Shown here: positions 53,911 through 64,000 of the stretch, piece by piece
How positions within the stretch are numbered: the first letter of the stretch is position 1
Layout of the letters: each line of letters starts with the position of its first letter
Source of the DNA: Eunapius fragilis
Lineage: Eukaryota > Porifera > Demospongiae > Spongillida > Spongillidae
NCBI GenBank assembly: GCA_963681505.1
Contig: OY811985.1
Span: 4,216,952 to 4,280,951 of the forward strand
Direction: 5' to 3'
Length of the DNA stretch: 64,000 nucleotides
Position numbers and translations under genes: made by a program
Notes under the pieces: generated by a model
What the model saw: only the letters and a program-made list of their open reading frames with translations
What the model was told of the DNA's origin: nothing
Databases searched by the model: none

Positions 53911-54921
53911 ATGATTCATCATTTGAACACATCAAGTTGAAAGGAACCACCAACAGAGTTATCCCACACACATGCAAGTACATTCATTCAAACATACGGC
54001 ATAGTTATTGGTATAATTTTGTAATGATTTATAAACAGAACGAGATGTTCATAAACTTTCCTATATTATCATATGGAATTGTGTGATATTAATAAGGACG
54101 TGCTATATTGCCACGAAGAAGAGTAACTAAGAGCAGCTTATTTCATTTTCCGATTGCACAAAGGTCACTCCATTTTCAACTTTGATGATATAAATTATAT
54201 CAAGAACAGCTAGTTTATACTGAATTTAATAACTTGTCTTGGGGTGGAATTGGTCTTCTTTAACAATGACTTTGACGCAGCATATTGACAGGATTATGGA
54301 CAACAAACTACTATAAAATTATATTTTCAGAAAGCTGGAAGATTCAGCATTCTTTTCATTGGAAATCAGGTGTGGAGTCTATATATTATCAACAGTTTAA
54401 GTTTTGCAGTGCTTTGAAAGAATTTCATTAATTAAAAATATTTCATTTATCTGGTAGTCATCTCTGACCTCAGTAAGCACAGCTTGTACCATTGGCATTG
54501 CCGCTGACCACTTGCAGTACAAGAAATATGCAATTCTTTGGTACTGCTTTGCCATTCAAATGTTACTGAAGCTAACTTAACACCTTCAATTTCCTTATAA
54601 GGCTTTGGCAGATGACTGCGATAAAATTGGTTATTCATGTGACCAATTTTACTTTCAATCAATGATAATTCTAGCTACCAAGCTGATGCCAAGCATTGTT
54701 TTTATACCATATACTAGGCGTGCAAAGCTATGAATTTTGAAAAATTCTAGTAAAATATCGTAAACTAATGTTTTACCGAAAGTATAATTGGATTCATTGA
54801 GTTGCATGCAACATTGTTGCCTAGTGTATGATCACCTTTAGAATCCTTGGACAATCTATGATTAAAGCTGATACTTTTGCAATGCAGACACATACATAAA
54901 CTATCAAAAATAAGAACAAGC
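53911..54921. other. AT-rich non-coding stretch
   Basis: Lies downstream of the OXA1L stop codon and may include its 3' UTR. No other gene. Confidence 0.4.
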
Positions 54922-57900
54922 TTATTGCTCAACAAGTCTCTTGTGAGGAGGTCTGTCATACAGCTTGACATTGGAATTCTTGAGTAGCTTCTGATACTCT
55001 TGCTTGGCCACCTGTTCCTTCTTCCTCGCCTGGTCAATAAGCACAGCACTGTTGTAACCTATATGTGGATGTGTGAGTTTGTATGTGTGATGTGTACGCA
55101 TGCATGGTGTATGTTCGTGCGCATGAATATGTGTGCGTGTGTGCGTGTTTGTGCACACGTGTAAATATGTAACATGTGTGCACACAAGTATAACACGCAC
55201 ACCACATACACATGTATCTCAACAATAACTCAGATGTAATTATTTTAATTTAATGTACAGGCACTGCTAAAAATGCAAGGTTAACGTTAACCTATTTTAT
55301 TTCGTTAAGTTAGCCTAACACTAGCCTCGTCCCCAGGCCCTATTTAAAGTTAGCGGGACAAAAAATAGGGCCTGGTATCTATAGACAAGGTCTTTGTGTG
55401 CATGCGCTAGCCATTCACCAGATTCTGGTGAATCGTGCACTGTTGTAATTTTTTGTTTGTAAACCTTTCCGTATACCATCTTGTTCTCAGCGTAAACTCT
55501 TCCTCGTCCCAGACCATCGTATATGTACAGTTTCGTACTTCGAGTTTACTACCCTCGCTCCTTGGACCAAGTTCTTACCTCTACGATTGGCACGTGTAGG
55601 CTGGCCACCTCACGCTACTTCGCCTACTTGCCATCTTTAGCCGAAGCCACAATGCTGACAACCTATCTGTACTCTCATGGTGCGCACTCATTGGAACTGT
55701 GCATGGAAAATGCATTAACGTTTGGTGACGAGGAGACGGTCTCCTTGTCACCAAACGTTAATACGTTTACCATGCAAGTGTAGGGTAGTTCCAATGAGTG
55801 TGCACCACGAGAGTACAAGTAGGTTGTCGACTCACTTGAAGTACAAAAGGTTGTCAGCATTGTGACTTCGGCTAAAGATGGCAAGTAGGCGAAGTAGCGT
55901 GAGGTGACCAGCCTACACGTGCCAATCGTAGAGGTAAAAACTTGGTCCAAGGAGCGAGGGTAGTAAACTCGATGTACATATACGATGGTCTGGGACGAGG
56001 AAGAGCTGAGAACGAGATGGTATATGGAAAGGTTTACGAACAAAAATTACAGCAGTGCATGATTCACCAGAATCTGGTGAATGGCTAGCGCATGCGCAAA
56101 GACCTTGTCCATAGATACCAGGTCCTATTTTTTGTCCCGCTAACTTTAATATAAAAATAGGGCATGGGGACGAGGCTAGCCTAACACTTGCACCTTTTGC
56201 TTCCCAATTTTCATAACAAACGTCGTTTATGTAAGGTACAGAAAAGGTTATGGGTCATTCTATATCATCTCAACACACGTCGCATTTTTGGAAACAGCTT
56301 TGTGCCATGTGTTCAGACTATTGCCCTGCATGTATTACATTAAATCTCTTGTTCATAAGTTATTAGGTGTGAAAAAGTTGACCACATACGTAAACTATGC
56401 TAATTATCTTTGCAGCAGGGTCATTCCATATTCAATTGAGCCACCCATGTAACATCATTCACTAGTACTGGACTGCCATTTCCTATATATATTGTCCCTA
56501 CGGAAATACACCAAATTGCTGTACATTTGTGTACCCACACTTTTGTGGTTTTCGAATTATGAGATGCTAAATATTTAAAGTTTTCGGTGACCTCTGTCCA
56601 TTTGGTTGGGCATAACATTGGCCCTGCATCATTTATATAATTAGATCAGAACATAGTTGCTATGCGGGTACACAAAAAGGGTATTTATAAAAATTATATG
56701 TAGTTAAAGTTTTCATGAATTTATAATGAGATTTTATGCTGCCTAGAATATTAAATTAACCAAATTTTTACCATAGGTAGCTACTGATATCCCCAACGTA
56801 TCCCTGCAATTAGCTAATTGGGTGAGCTATAGCGTGGGATGGGACATCCCTTCAAAGAGCTGGCAGCCATTTGTTTGTCCCCCTTGTAATCATGTTTCAT
56901 TTGCCAAGTAATAGGTGTGTCATAACTTCACATACTACAATCAAAACTAACACTTCTCACCTATTGTCTAGCACTCATGAAGTCATGATCCACCAATTAC
57001 TATGTAAACTGCATTAAAGACACCTGATTACAAGTGAGGACAGAAAAATGCCTGCCAGCTCTTTGAAGGGATGTCCCAGTCCTCGCTATAGCTCACCCAG
57101 TTAGATAATTGCAGGGATACGTTGGGGATATTTGTAGCTACCTATGATAAAAATTTGGTTCATTTTGAAATTTAATATTTTTGGCAACACAAAATCTCAT
57201 TATAAATTCATGACAAACTTTAACCCTGTATTACTACATATAATTTTTTTGTGTACCAGCATAGCAACTATGCTCTGATCTAATTGACATCAATATAAAT
57301 GATGCAGGGCCAATGTTATGCCCAACCAAACGGATAGAGGTCACAGAAAACTTTAAATATTTAGCATCTCATTATTCAAAAACCACAAAAGTGTGGGTAC
57401 ACAAATGTACAGCAATTCGGTGTATTTCCATAGGGACAATATATATAGGAAATGGCAGTCCAGTACTAGAGAATGATGTCATTTGGGTGGCTCAATTCAA
57501 TATGGAATGACCCAGCAGTAGCTGTGGTTATTTTACCATGCATACAGAACGTCATGACTAATATGCTAGACCTTCATACGGAAAATATGCTTTTCGAGTG
57601 TAATAATTGCTACCATTAAAAAATACACACATTTTTAGTTTTTTTTTTTTTTTTTTTGAATTATAGTCAAAGGCTATCTGTTGGCTTATTGTGTTTTCAA
57701 TTGTAAGATGGAACACCAAGCCGTTACTAAACTACATCGCATTGAAGCAATCGCGTTTTTGTCTTGAAGGAACCCTCCTGAAGTGATAATTGTGAATTAA
57801 ACAAACTTACAACTGGGCAAAAACAATGAATGTAAAATTATATTCATTAAGTTTGCTTAGTTCACAATTATCACTTCAGGAGGGTTTCTTCAAGACGATG

Positions 57901-60900
57901 CGATGTAGTTTGGTAATGGCTTGGCGTTCTATCTTACAACACAACAAGCCAACAGATAACCTTTGACAAAAAAAAAACAACGAAAAGAAGTGTGCAATTT
58001 TTAATGGTAGTAATTATTACGCTCGTGAAGCGTACTTTCCATTGTGTTCGATTATGAGGTTCCTTCTTGTAAAAAAAAAGTTTGCCATGACATTCTGTAT
58101 GCATTGTAAAATAACAATAACGATGATATTTAAAATATAATGTAATGAATTAATATATAATAAAGTGTTTCCAAAAATGAGACATATGTGTGTGTTGAAA
58201 TGATATAGAATGACCCTTATACAACTACATAAATGTCACAGCTATCTATAGACAAAGCGCGCGGCCTAGGATATACTAGGCACACTTTGAATCGATCAGA
58301 CGCTACTGGGTACCTTTGGCGCAAGCTTTAGTGCCTAACCCTAGTAAACATGCTTATTGCATGTTTGGCTTGATGGAGCAAATATTCTACTCTCTGGTAC
58401 TGTGGGCGTCACCTTTTCAAAAATTGATGGAAGATTTCTGATCCCTCAAAAAATGCTAGGTTACCTGGTGTCATTAAGCAACAATTCTCTCTTAAAAACA
58501 CATCCACAAAAACACATTTTTCAGAATAGATCACCATTCGAGAATGAATATTTAGTGAATGCAAATATTGTTTATTATTCCATTATACTTCTGACAATGC
58601 AAATAACATAGTAGGTGCAATGACAACAGGATAAAGACCATTTGCACGCACGTACTTTCTTTGATGGTAGCAAACATGCCCTGTTTTGCCACATCAGGTT
58701 TGGGGGCCTGCTCAGGGTGCCTCACCAGAGCAGGGATGCCCATTGCAGTTCTAAATGAAGGCAACTTGAGGAGCATAATTTGGCTCAATGAAAATGCCGA
58801 AGATGTTAGCCAGTACATAAAAAGTCCCTGTGTTTTAAAAAGTAGAAGAAAGAAAACAATACAACTTATTTTTTAAAAAACATGTAAAACTTGTTCATAC
58901 ACATCTTACAGAGGGGAATGTGGCAGTGACAGGGATGAGAAGAATGGCCATAGCTCTGAAAAATACTTTCATTTTCTCTGTTTGGGGATTGGTTACCCCA
59001 GTTTCTCCACCAAGCTAAGTAGAAGTGAGTGTGTGTAAAAAAGTACCAATTACATGTGGTAGGGTATGAAATGGTCATTTGAAGTAAGGGCCATTCATAA
59101 ATTAATTTAATTGGACCCCCCCCCCCCCCCCCAAATCAACGTCACAATAATAATACCCCCCCCAAATCAACGTCACAATAATAATACCACCCCCTCCCAA
59201 ATTATGTCACAAAGTTCCCCCCGTAGAATCCTTTCCAAGGTGCTCAACAGAATGCTATATAATGGGGTGCTGAGCAATGGTGTAGAACTGACCTGCGCAT
59301 TTGGCAGAAGGTCCATTGGGTGGCAAGACCTATATACTGGCCCGAGGTTTGTGCTGATCAGATAATGCATGCAGGTACATAGGCTTACCACCCGACCTTC
59401 TGCCGAACAAGCCGGTCGGGCTACGCCCAACTAGTACACAATAACAGCACCATTAATTAAACTTCATTAATAATTTTGTGACATCAAATTGTCTTATACC
59501 ACGTTCACACTGTCAGATTTCCGTGCCAGCAAGGTACATTTAATGTGAACAGGTGCATGGTTGTGCTGTGCTATTTTGGCCAAAAATAGTTAGTGGTGCT
59601 GGCCCAGTAGCTCCGTACAGCACCAAGCAGTAATGTGAACGGTAAGCGTGTGCTATCCCGCGATATATGCATGAGTTTCCTTTTTACCAATATAGTTCTA
59701 CGTTTATTTGTACGTGCACTTTTTGTAATACTGGATCCTATTCTGGCACATTTTCCTTGCATGACCACTTGAATGAAAAAAAGGAAGATATAAATGCAAG
59801 GTCCATGGTTTAGCTATGCAGACATGCCTTGCAACTCCACCCAATCCTGCAGCTAATTTGATCTAAGCACGCATTACAATTTTGAAATGTGAACGGAAAA
59901 GTGTGGGGGGTGGGGTCAGCACAGTAGGCTGGTGTGGTACAGTATTATCTATCCAAGCTTTAGTACTGGTATCAATGTGAACGTAGTATTTAACACCTTC
60001 TCCACATCACAAACTGACCCAATTGTTCAGCCCCACCCCTCCCCTCCTCTTCCCTTATTCCATGAGGCAATTTATGAACGGCACCATAGGCACATGCACA
60101 ATTAATGGCAGTTGGTCTGAACAATGCATGCACACACACACCCACCCACACTTATACAGTCCTTGCATTCATTATTATCCAACACACAAGAACCCCTCTT
60201 CCTATACACACAGTCTAATCCTAATGTTCATTGATCTTCAGTGCTGACAAAAGCATGGGATACACTTATACATCGATAAGGAGTTGTAGTCTCGCAAATC
60301 CAGCACAGATACAAATTTTGTACCTAGATTGTCAAACAAATCTCCACACCTCTACCCCACCTCTGTCCACCTCCACTTACTTTACCACCTTCCCCAGCCT
60401 CCAATCATCGCATCCCACCTCACCCTCCCACCACCCCACCCATCTCACCCCACCTCCACCCACCATCTCACCCCCACCTCCACCCACTCATCTCACCCCA
60501 CCTCCACCCACCCATCTCACCCCCACCTCCACCCACCCATCTCACCCCACCTCCACCCATCTCACCCCACCTCCACCATCTCACCCTCATCTCCACCCCA
60601 CCTATCTCACCCCCACCTCCACCCATCTCACCTCCACCCATCTCACCCCCACCTCCACCCACCTCTATTGTGGCCATGAAGGAGGCACAGGAGAGTACAG
60701 GGAGAACGTAGTACGGATCAGGTACTGTCAAGTCAGTGAACCACAACATGCCTCCTGTCTTCATGCTTTCAATAGGAACGTTGGCCATCTCACGGATGGC
60801 TACATGAATATGAGGTCCACCACAATCAAAAGTGCACACGTCCAGGTACAGACACGCTCATATAGAACATATAAAATTAAGTACTTACATGTCACTGGAG

Positions 60901-60973
60901 AAGAGTCAGTGAAAATTACTAGTATTAACCCTGTACATATGTATACCCTAACCTGATTTACATACACCATGCA

Positions 60974-61057
<84 letters not shown>

Positions 61058-61800
61058 GCACGCCTCAAAAGGCACTCACCAACAAAGAAGCTGATAAATA
61101 TAGGCAGCTGCACGAGAGGCATCACCATCATCTTGAATGGATTGCACCTGTGCTGCTGGTACAACGAGTACAGCCTCGCCGTCTGCTGGGAAGCCAGCGT
61201 GGAGTTCCCCGCCTGGTTGTGCTCCCGTACCTTCTGCATAATGGCCTCGGCCTCGGGACGGACGTTATTCAGACGCACGGCGTTCGCCTGGAGGCGCACT
61301 CCGAGGGGAAAGAGGGCGAGTCGGAGGACCACGGTGGCTGCGGCGATTGCCGCCCACCAGGGCAGATGGGTGTAGCTGTGGAGGGCGTCGAGGGCCGTCT
61401 GTAGGATGCCCACGGGGCCGTACCCGCCGAGACCCACGCCGGCCAGGTTCCCCTGGGCGGGAAGGAGGTTGTCCGAAATCGAAGCGGAAGCGTCGGCCAT
61501 CCATCGCGCCTGGTTGGACGTTTCGAGGGCAAGGTCGGCCGAGGCAGTAGCAGGTTCGGCGACGGGGTTAAGGGAGGATGTGGCGGTTCCCGGCTGGGCG
61601 GGAGCAACGGACCCAGACGTTGCCTCGGCCCCAGAACTGAAACGTCTCCAACCGACGAGGAGGGGGAACGTGTCGATCTGTTGGCGCCGCGTAAGTCCCA
61701 ATGAGGAGCTTGTTGGAGGAGGTGCAAGCAGCAGCCGATAGCGAACACCTCCGCGAGACGCCCGCAACAATCCCAACGTGATCATATTATTCATATCCAA
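54922..61800 (-). CDS. OXA1L: OXA1L, mitochondrial inner-membrane insertase (five exons)
   Basis: Exons on the minus strand: 61080-61800, 60663-60799, 58910-59014, 58656-58827 and 54922-55058. All borders are GT-AG and the phases (1, 0, 0, 1) agree, giving 423 residues. OXA1L inserts mitochondrially made and some imported proteins into the inner membrane. The N-terminus is basic and Ser/Ala-rich (import presequence). The YidC/Oxa1 core starts with a span at about 147-170 (HLPWWAAIAAATVVLRLALF). Then comes the matrix loop with NNVRPEAEAIMQKVREHNQA, then KMMVMPLVQLPIFISFFVA, MANVPIESMKTGGMLWFTDL, PYYVLPVLSCASFMATIE, FFRAMAILLIPVTATFPS and GLFMYWLTSSAFSLSQIMLL: five spans in the usual order. The last exon adds a basic helix (DQARKKEQVAKQEYQKLL), as expected for the ribosome-binding tail. 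Introns are 280, 1648, 82 and 3597 bp; the large ones hold transposons and repeats. Confidence 0.95.
55323..56177. mobile_element. 855-bp near-perfect palindrome (foldback element) in OXA1L intron 4
   Basis: Two arms of about 420 bp are reverse complements; the centre is ggagacggtctcc near 55734-55746. Ends agcctcgtcccc / ggggacgaggct are flanked by the 11-bp direct repeat agcctaacact (55312-55322 and 56178-56188). Duplications of 9-11 bp are typical of Mutator-like elements. Confidence 0.85.
56418..57513. mobile_element. 1096-bp palindromic element nested in the previous one
   Basis: Ends gggtcattccatattcaatt and aattcaatatggaatgaccc. Arms of about 500 bp pair well, including ggcagtccagtact and gggatgtcccagt-type segments. 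Flanked by AGCA on both sides. The first nine bases of the ends match the outer element, so both belong to one superfamily with 4-bp duplications. Confidence 0.85.
57530..58107. repeat. Third palindrome inside the outer element
   Basis: Arms 57530-57805 and 57840-58107 pair (for example cctcctgaagtgataattgt with its complement), with imperfections at the outer end. Confidence 0.8.
59095..59215. repeat. C-rich direct repeat, possible Harbinger MITE remnant
   Basis: gggccattcataaatt followed by ggacccccc recalls the ends and interior of the 32058-32223 element. A 30-bp unit (aaatcaacgtcacaataata) is duplicated. Lies in OXA1L intron 2. Confidence 0.45.
59497..59988. mobile_element. Miniature element with 'taccacgttcaca' ends
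   Basis: About 490 bp. Left end taccacgttcacactgt, right end caatgtgaacgtagta. Several internal aatgtgaac motifs (59539, 59631, 59886). Non-coding; within OXA1L intron 2. Confidence 0.7.
60405..60662. repeat. C-rich minisatellite
   Basis: Imperfect units of cacctccacccatctcaccc. It abuts the donor of OXA1L exon 2 (60662), so on the minus strand the intron starts gtgggtgg and runs straight into the array. Confidence 0.9.
60971..61054. repeat. (CA)n microsatellite
   Basis: About 42 CA units in OXA1L intron 1, 25 bp from the exon 1 donor. Confidence 0.97.
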
Positions 61801-62292
61801 CCACGTGCAGCTTTGGTTTCGTGGGACTGGACACCCGACAATACCGTCCCCAGACCATTGCTAGTGTGCCTATGAGCGTGCAACACTCACTCAAGCGTTA
61901 TTTTCTTTGCACAATTACACACTGCCGTAGATGCAACTTACGTGTACGTTCAATTAGTGTACCGATATACCGATATTAAATACACGTGCTGTATGTAGCG
62001 GGCCGTAAACGATCAATACGGTACGTAGCTAGTAACATAATTATGTGACGTCATGCAAGCACATTTGCACTTTCCACACACCGTTTCTCTTTCACCCATG
62101 CTTAACTTTTCTATTCCACGAGTCGCTTCACTTAAGAAAACGGTTATTGTACCGAGTTGGTCATGGACCTACGGTATTTTTAACACCGAGTCATGAAATT
62201 TTATAGTCGCACATTATTGCTTTACCTTAGCCAGAAATGGATATAAGCCCATTAATCGCTGGTTCTAAATCTGTTTTCAAATTTCTTTATAA
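61801..62292. other. Upstream region of OXA1L
   Basis: Probable promoter and 5' flank on the minus strand; no TATA box assignable. Confidence 0.4.
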
Positions 62293-62945
62293 GTGATCAA
62301 GCGCGCCCTCAGATGCTCAGTAGTAAATACGATAAATGACGGCAAACTTCAATTTGTACACTGGTACACACTTTCCATGTACTATGCAGTCATATGCTTC
62401 TACTGTCACCAAACAGGACACGTGAAAAGGGACTGCCAAAACGGCGCCAGTCCATGGCTAGGAAGTGCTTTGCGTGCGGCAAGTTAGGACACATTGCCAA
62501 ATATTGCCGTCAGGAAAACTACAACGCGGGGTACCCGCACAGCGGGTACTCCAGTCAACAGTGAGCCCTACAGACGTTACTCTGCAAACTACAGTAAACA
62601 ATAAACTATAGTTACTGTAATTGGGGAACTTTGTGATGTACAAGTAGAAATGATGTTGGATTCCGCGGTTCATCCGTGTCGTTACCAATTGTTCAATTGG
62701 TTGTCGTGGGTTGGGACAAACTCACGATGTACGGTTAGTGACAGCCTCGGGCGAACCCATGCATCCCTGTAGTGGAATCGGGCCAGTCAAAGCAGCCATT
62801 CGCATTGGAGAACTACTTCAACCAGTACAACACGATTTTTTAGTTGTCGAAATCGTGTATCACTAGTGATTCTAGGGGTGGACTTTATGAAAAAGCACGG
62901 CATGGTTCTCGATTTCTCTGCTGATCCAGTAGTTATCCGATGCAG
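62293..62945 (+). pseudogene. Decayed LTR-retrotransposon gag-pol fragment
   Basis: Two CCHC zinc knuckles in different frames: CFYCHQTGHVKRDC near 62395 and CFACGKLGHIAKYC near 62465. A degraded retroviral-type aspartic protease region follows (MLDSA in place of the usual LDSG, then LGVDFMKKHGMVLDF near 62870). Stops and shifts separate the parts. Order and spacing fit Ty3/gypsy-type elements. No LTRs, reverse transcriptase or integrase are seen. Confidence 0.6.
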
Positions 62946-63127
62946 TTCAACCAAAACTTCGACACATCAAAACATCTGTCTGCTACAGTAGATACTGACG
63001 CTGTTAAGGATCCGCTACGCGCTAGCGCAATGTCGCCGAACAGAGTTACCACTAGCAGCCAGTTATACCCTAAGCGAGAGTGCTCATACACATTTACAAC
63101 TCCTTTTTATGCATCTATCGATGTCAA

Positions 63128-63157
63128 ATCCCCCCCCCCCCCCCCCCCCCCCCCCCC
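63128..63157. repeat. Poly-C tract
   Basis: About 29 C in a row. Confidence 0.95.
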
Positions 63158-63238
63158 GTACGGGAGCAGGGTCGGAGATATTCGGGGATTTGATATTATT
63201 TGATGCAGAATACCCGGGGCCGGGGAGTTTGAATATAC

Positions 63239-63282
63239 AAGTAAAGAAAAACATTCTCTAACGAGAAAGTTGGTGGTAGGGT
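63239..63282. repeat. Solo arm of the 12.9-kb inverted-repeat element
   Basis: caagtaaagaaaaacattct and ctaacgagaaagttggtgg match 12943-12980. There is no opposite arm nearby. Confidence 0.7.
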
Positions 63283-64000
63283 GTGTAACCGATTTTCAGG
63301 TTTCGTAGGTTAATCGGTTATTTGCGATTACCTATTCGGTCGTCTATGCACTTAGTAGAATAGCAGGTTACCGATTGCAGAATTTTCTTTAGTCGAAATA
63401 ACCGATTCTGTTTTTCTTAGTCGCGATTAGTCGATATTCGTTTCCTTCATATGCAAAAATCGGTAGCAAATCGATTACCCCTTTTAATATGCCCTTCGCT
63501 TTTCCCGCCTGTACAAAGGCATACTAACGGGTTAAAAAAGAAACATTGTGATGTATAGTCGACCCGGCTGAAGGTAACCATCAGTACCCTCCCTCAATAT
63601 ACGCGGTGGGGCCCTGGGCACGGCTATTTAAATATATACGTTCGCACGTATTGTACAAGTGCATTAATCAAAACGCGCTACCTACTCTTTTGCACGGTAC
63701 ACTGGCTTGTTTCCAGACGTTCGGCCATGACGTTCTAAATATCGTACATGTCTCGATTGGCGGCTTTGTCATATGGTGTTCCACCATGAGGTGTCTAGCT
63801 GGCACTGCTCAGTACTTATTGAATTGTATAATGAGGGCGAATAATGGATTATAACTGCCAATTGTGGCGGATGGGTATGAACATGTACGTGTTTAAGGCA
63901 TTTTGTACAAGAAAAGAGCGCAAGCCGCGGGATGGACAAACTATTCATTTTCATTTTTATCTCAGTAAACTAAAATCTTACTTCTCCCATTCTTAGAACT
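63283..64000. other. Non-coding end of the window
   Basis: Several degenerate 'cgattaccgatt'-like motifs at 63290-63480. No gene seen. Confidence 0.4.

Larger units (their letters stand above)
56252..58216. mobile_element. 1965-bp inverted-repeat element, outer
   Basis: Ends gggtcattctatatcat and atgatatagaatgaccc, with imperfect pairing for about 55 bp (both have catttttggaaaca inside). Flanked by TTAT on both sides. It contains the inner element and a third palindrome; no ORF. Confidence 0.8.

Overview
The window is animal nuclear DNA. It has spliced genes with GT-AG introns, conserved metazoan genes (CDC37, OXA1L, a Four-jointed-type kinase, a seven-helix receptor), long dinucleotide microsatellites, many minisatellites and dense DNA transposons. 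The receptor, the large cysteine-rich GTPase, the Ig-domain protein and the P2X7-tail domain protein, together with the transposon types, fit a non-bilaterian marine invertebrate, most likely a sponge, but I cannot name the species.

Layout. 0-7.4 kb: last three exons of CDC37 (+), whose final intron holds a 46-bp hairpin minisatellite and a 27-bp array, facing a convergent large GTPase gene (-). 7.8-10.7 kb: small transposons and a dead retroelement piece. 10.7-12.5 kb: the duplicated tail of a peptide-transporter gene and an intronless receptor gene (-). 13.3-17.1 kb: one DNA transposon with matching ends and a TTA target duplication, carrying a broken DDE-type transposase gene with one intron. 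17.9-21.8 kb: a 715-bp inverted-repeat element, a (CA)n tract, a retroelement tail and a MULE-bearing element with an internal 20-bp minisatellite. 22.0-23.5 kb: an intact POT-family transporter gene (-). 23.6-26.1 kb: palindromes and miniature elements. 26.9-28.7 kb: a two-exon secreted Ig protein (+) and a two-exon P2X7-tail domain protein (+). 28.7-38.5 kb: almost gene-free, packed with minisatellites and two elements inserted into such arrays, ending in a 200-N assembly gap. 39.6-45.2 kb: exons of an unrecognised Ser-rich protein (-). 46.4-47.2 kb: retroelement fragment. 49.3-50.3 kb: Four-jointed-like gene (-). 54.9-61.8 kb: a complete five-exon OXA1L gene (-), whose introns carry large nested palindromic transposons. 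62.3-62.9 kb: decayed gag-pol fragment.

The host genes are not an operon or pathway; they are unrelated neighbours. What ties the window together is repeat biology: several miniature element families recur two to four times here, some with exact target duplications, and insertions into minisatellites and into other elements give a relative order of events. The clearest candidate for something new is the 3.8-kb TTA-flanked transposon with its DDE/CxxC transposase.
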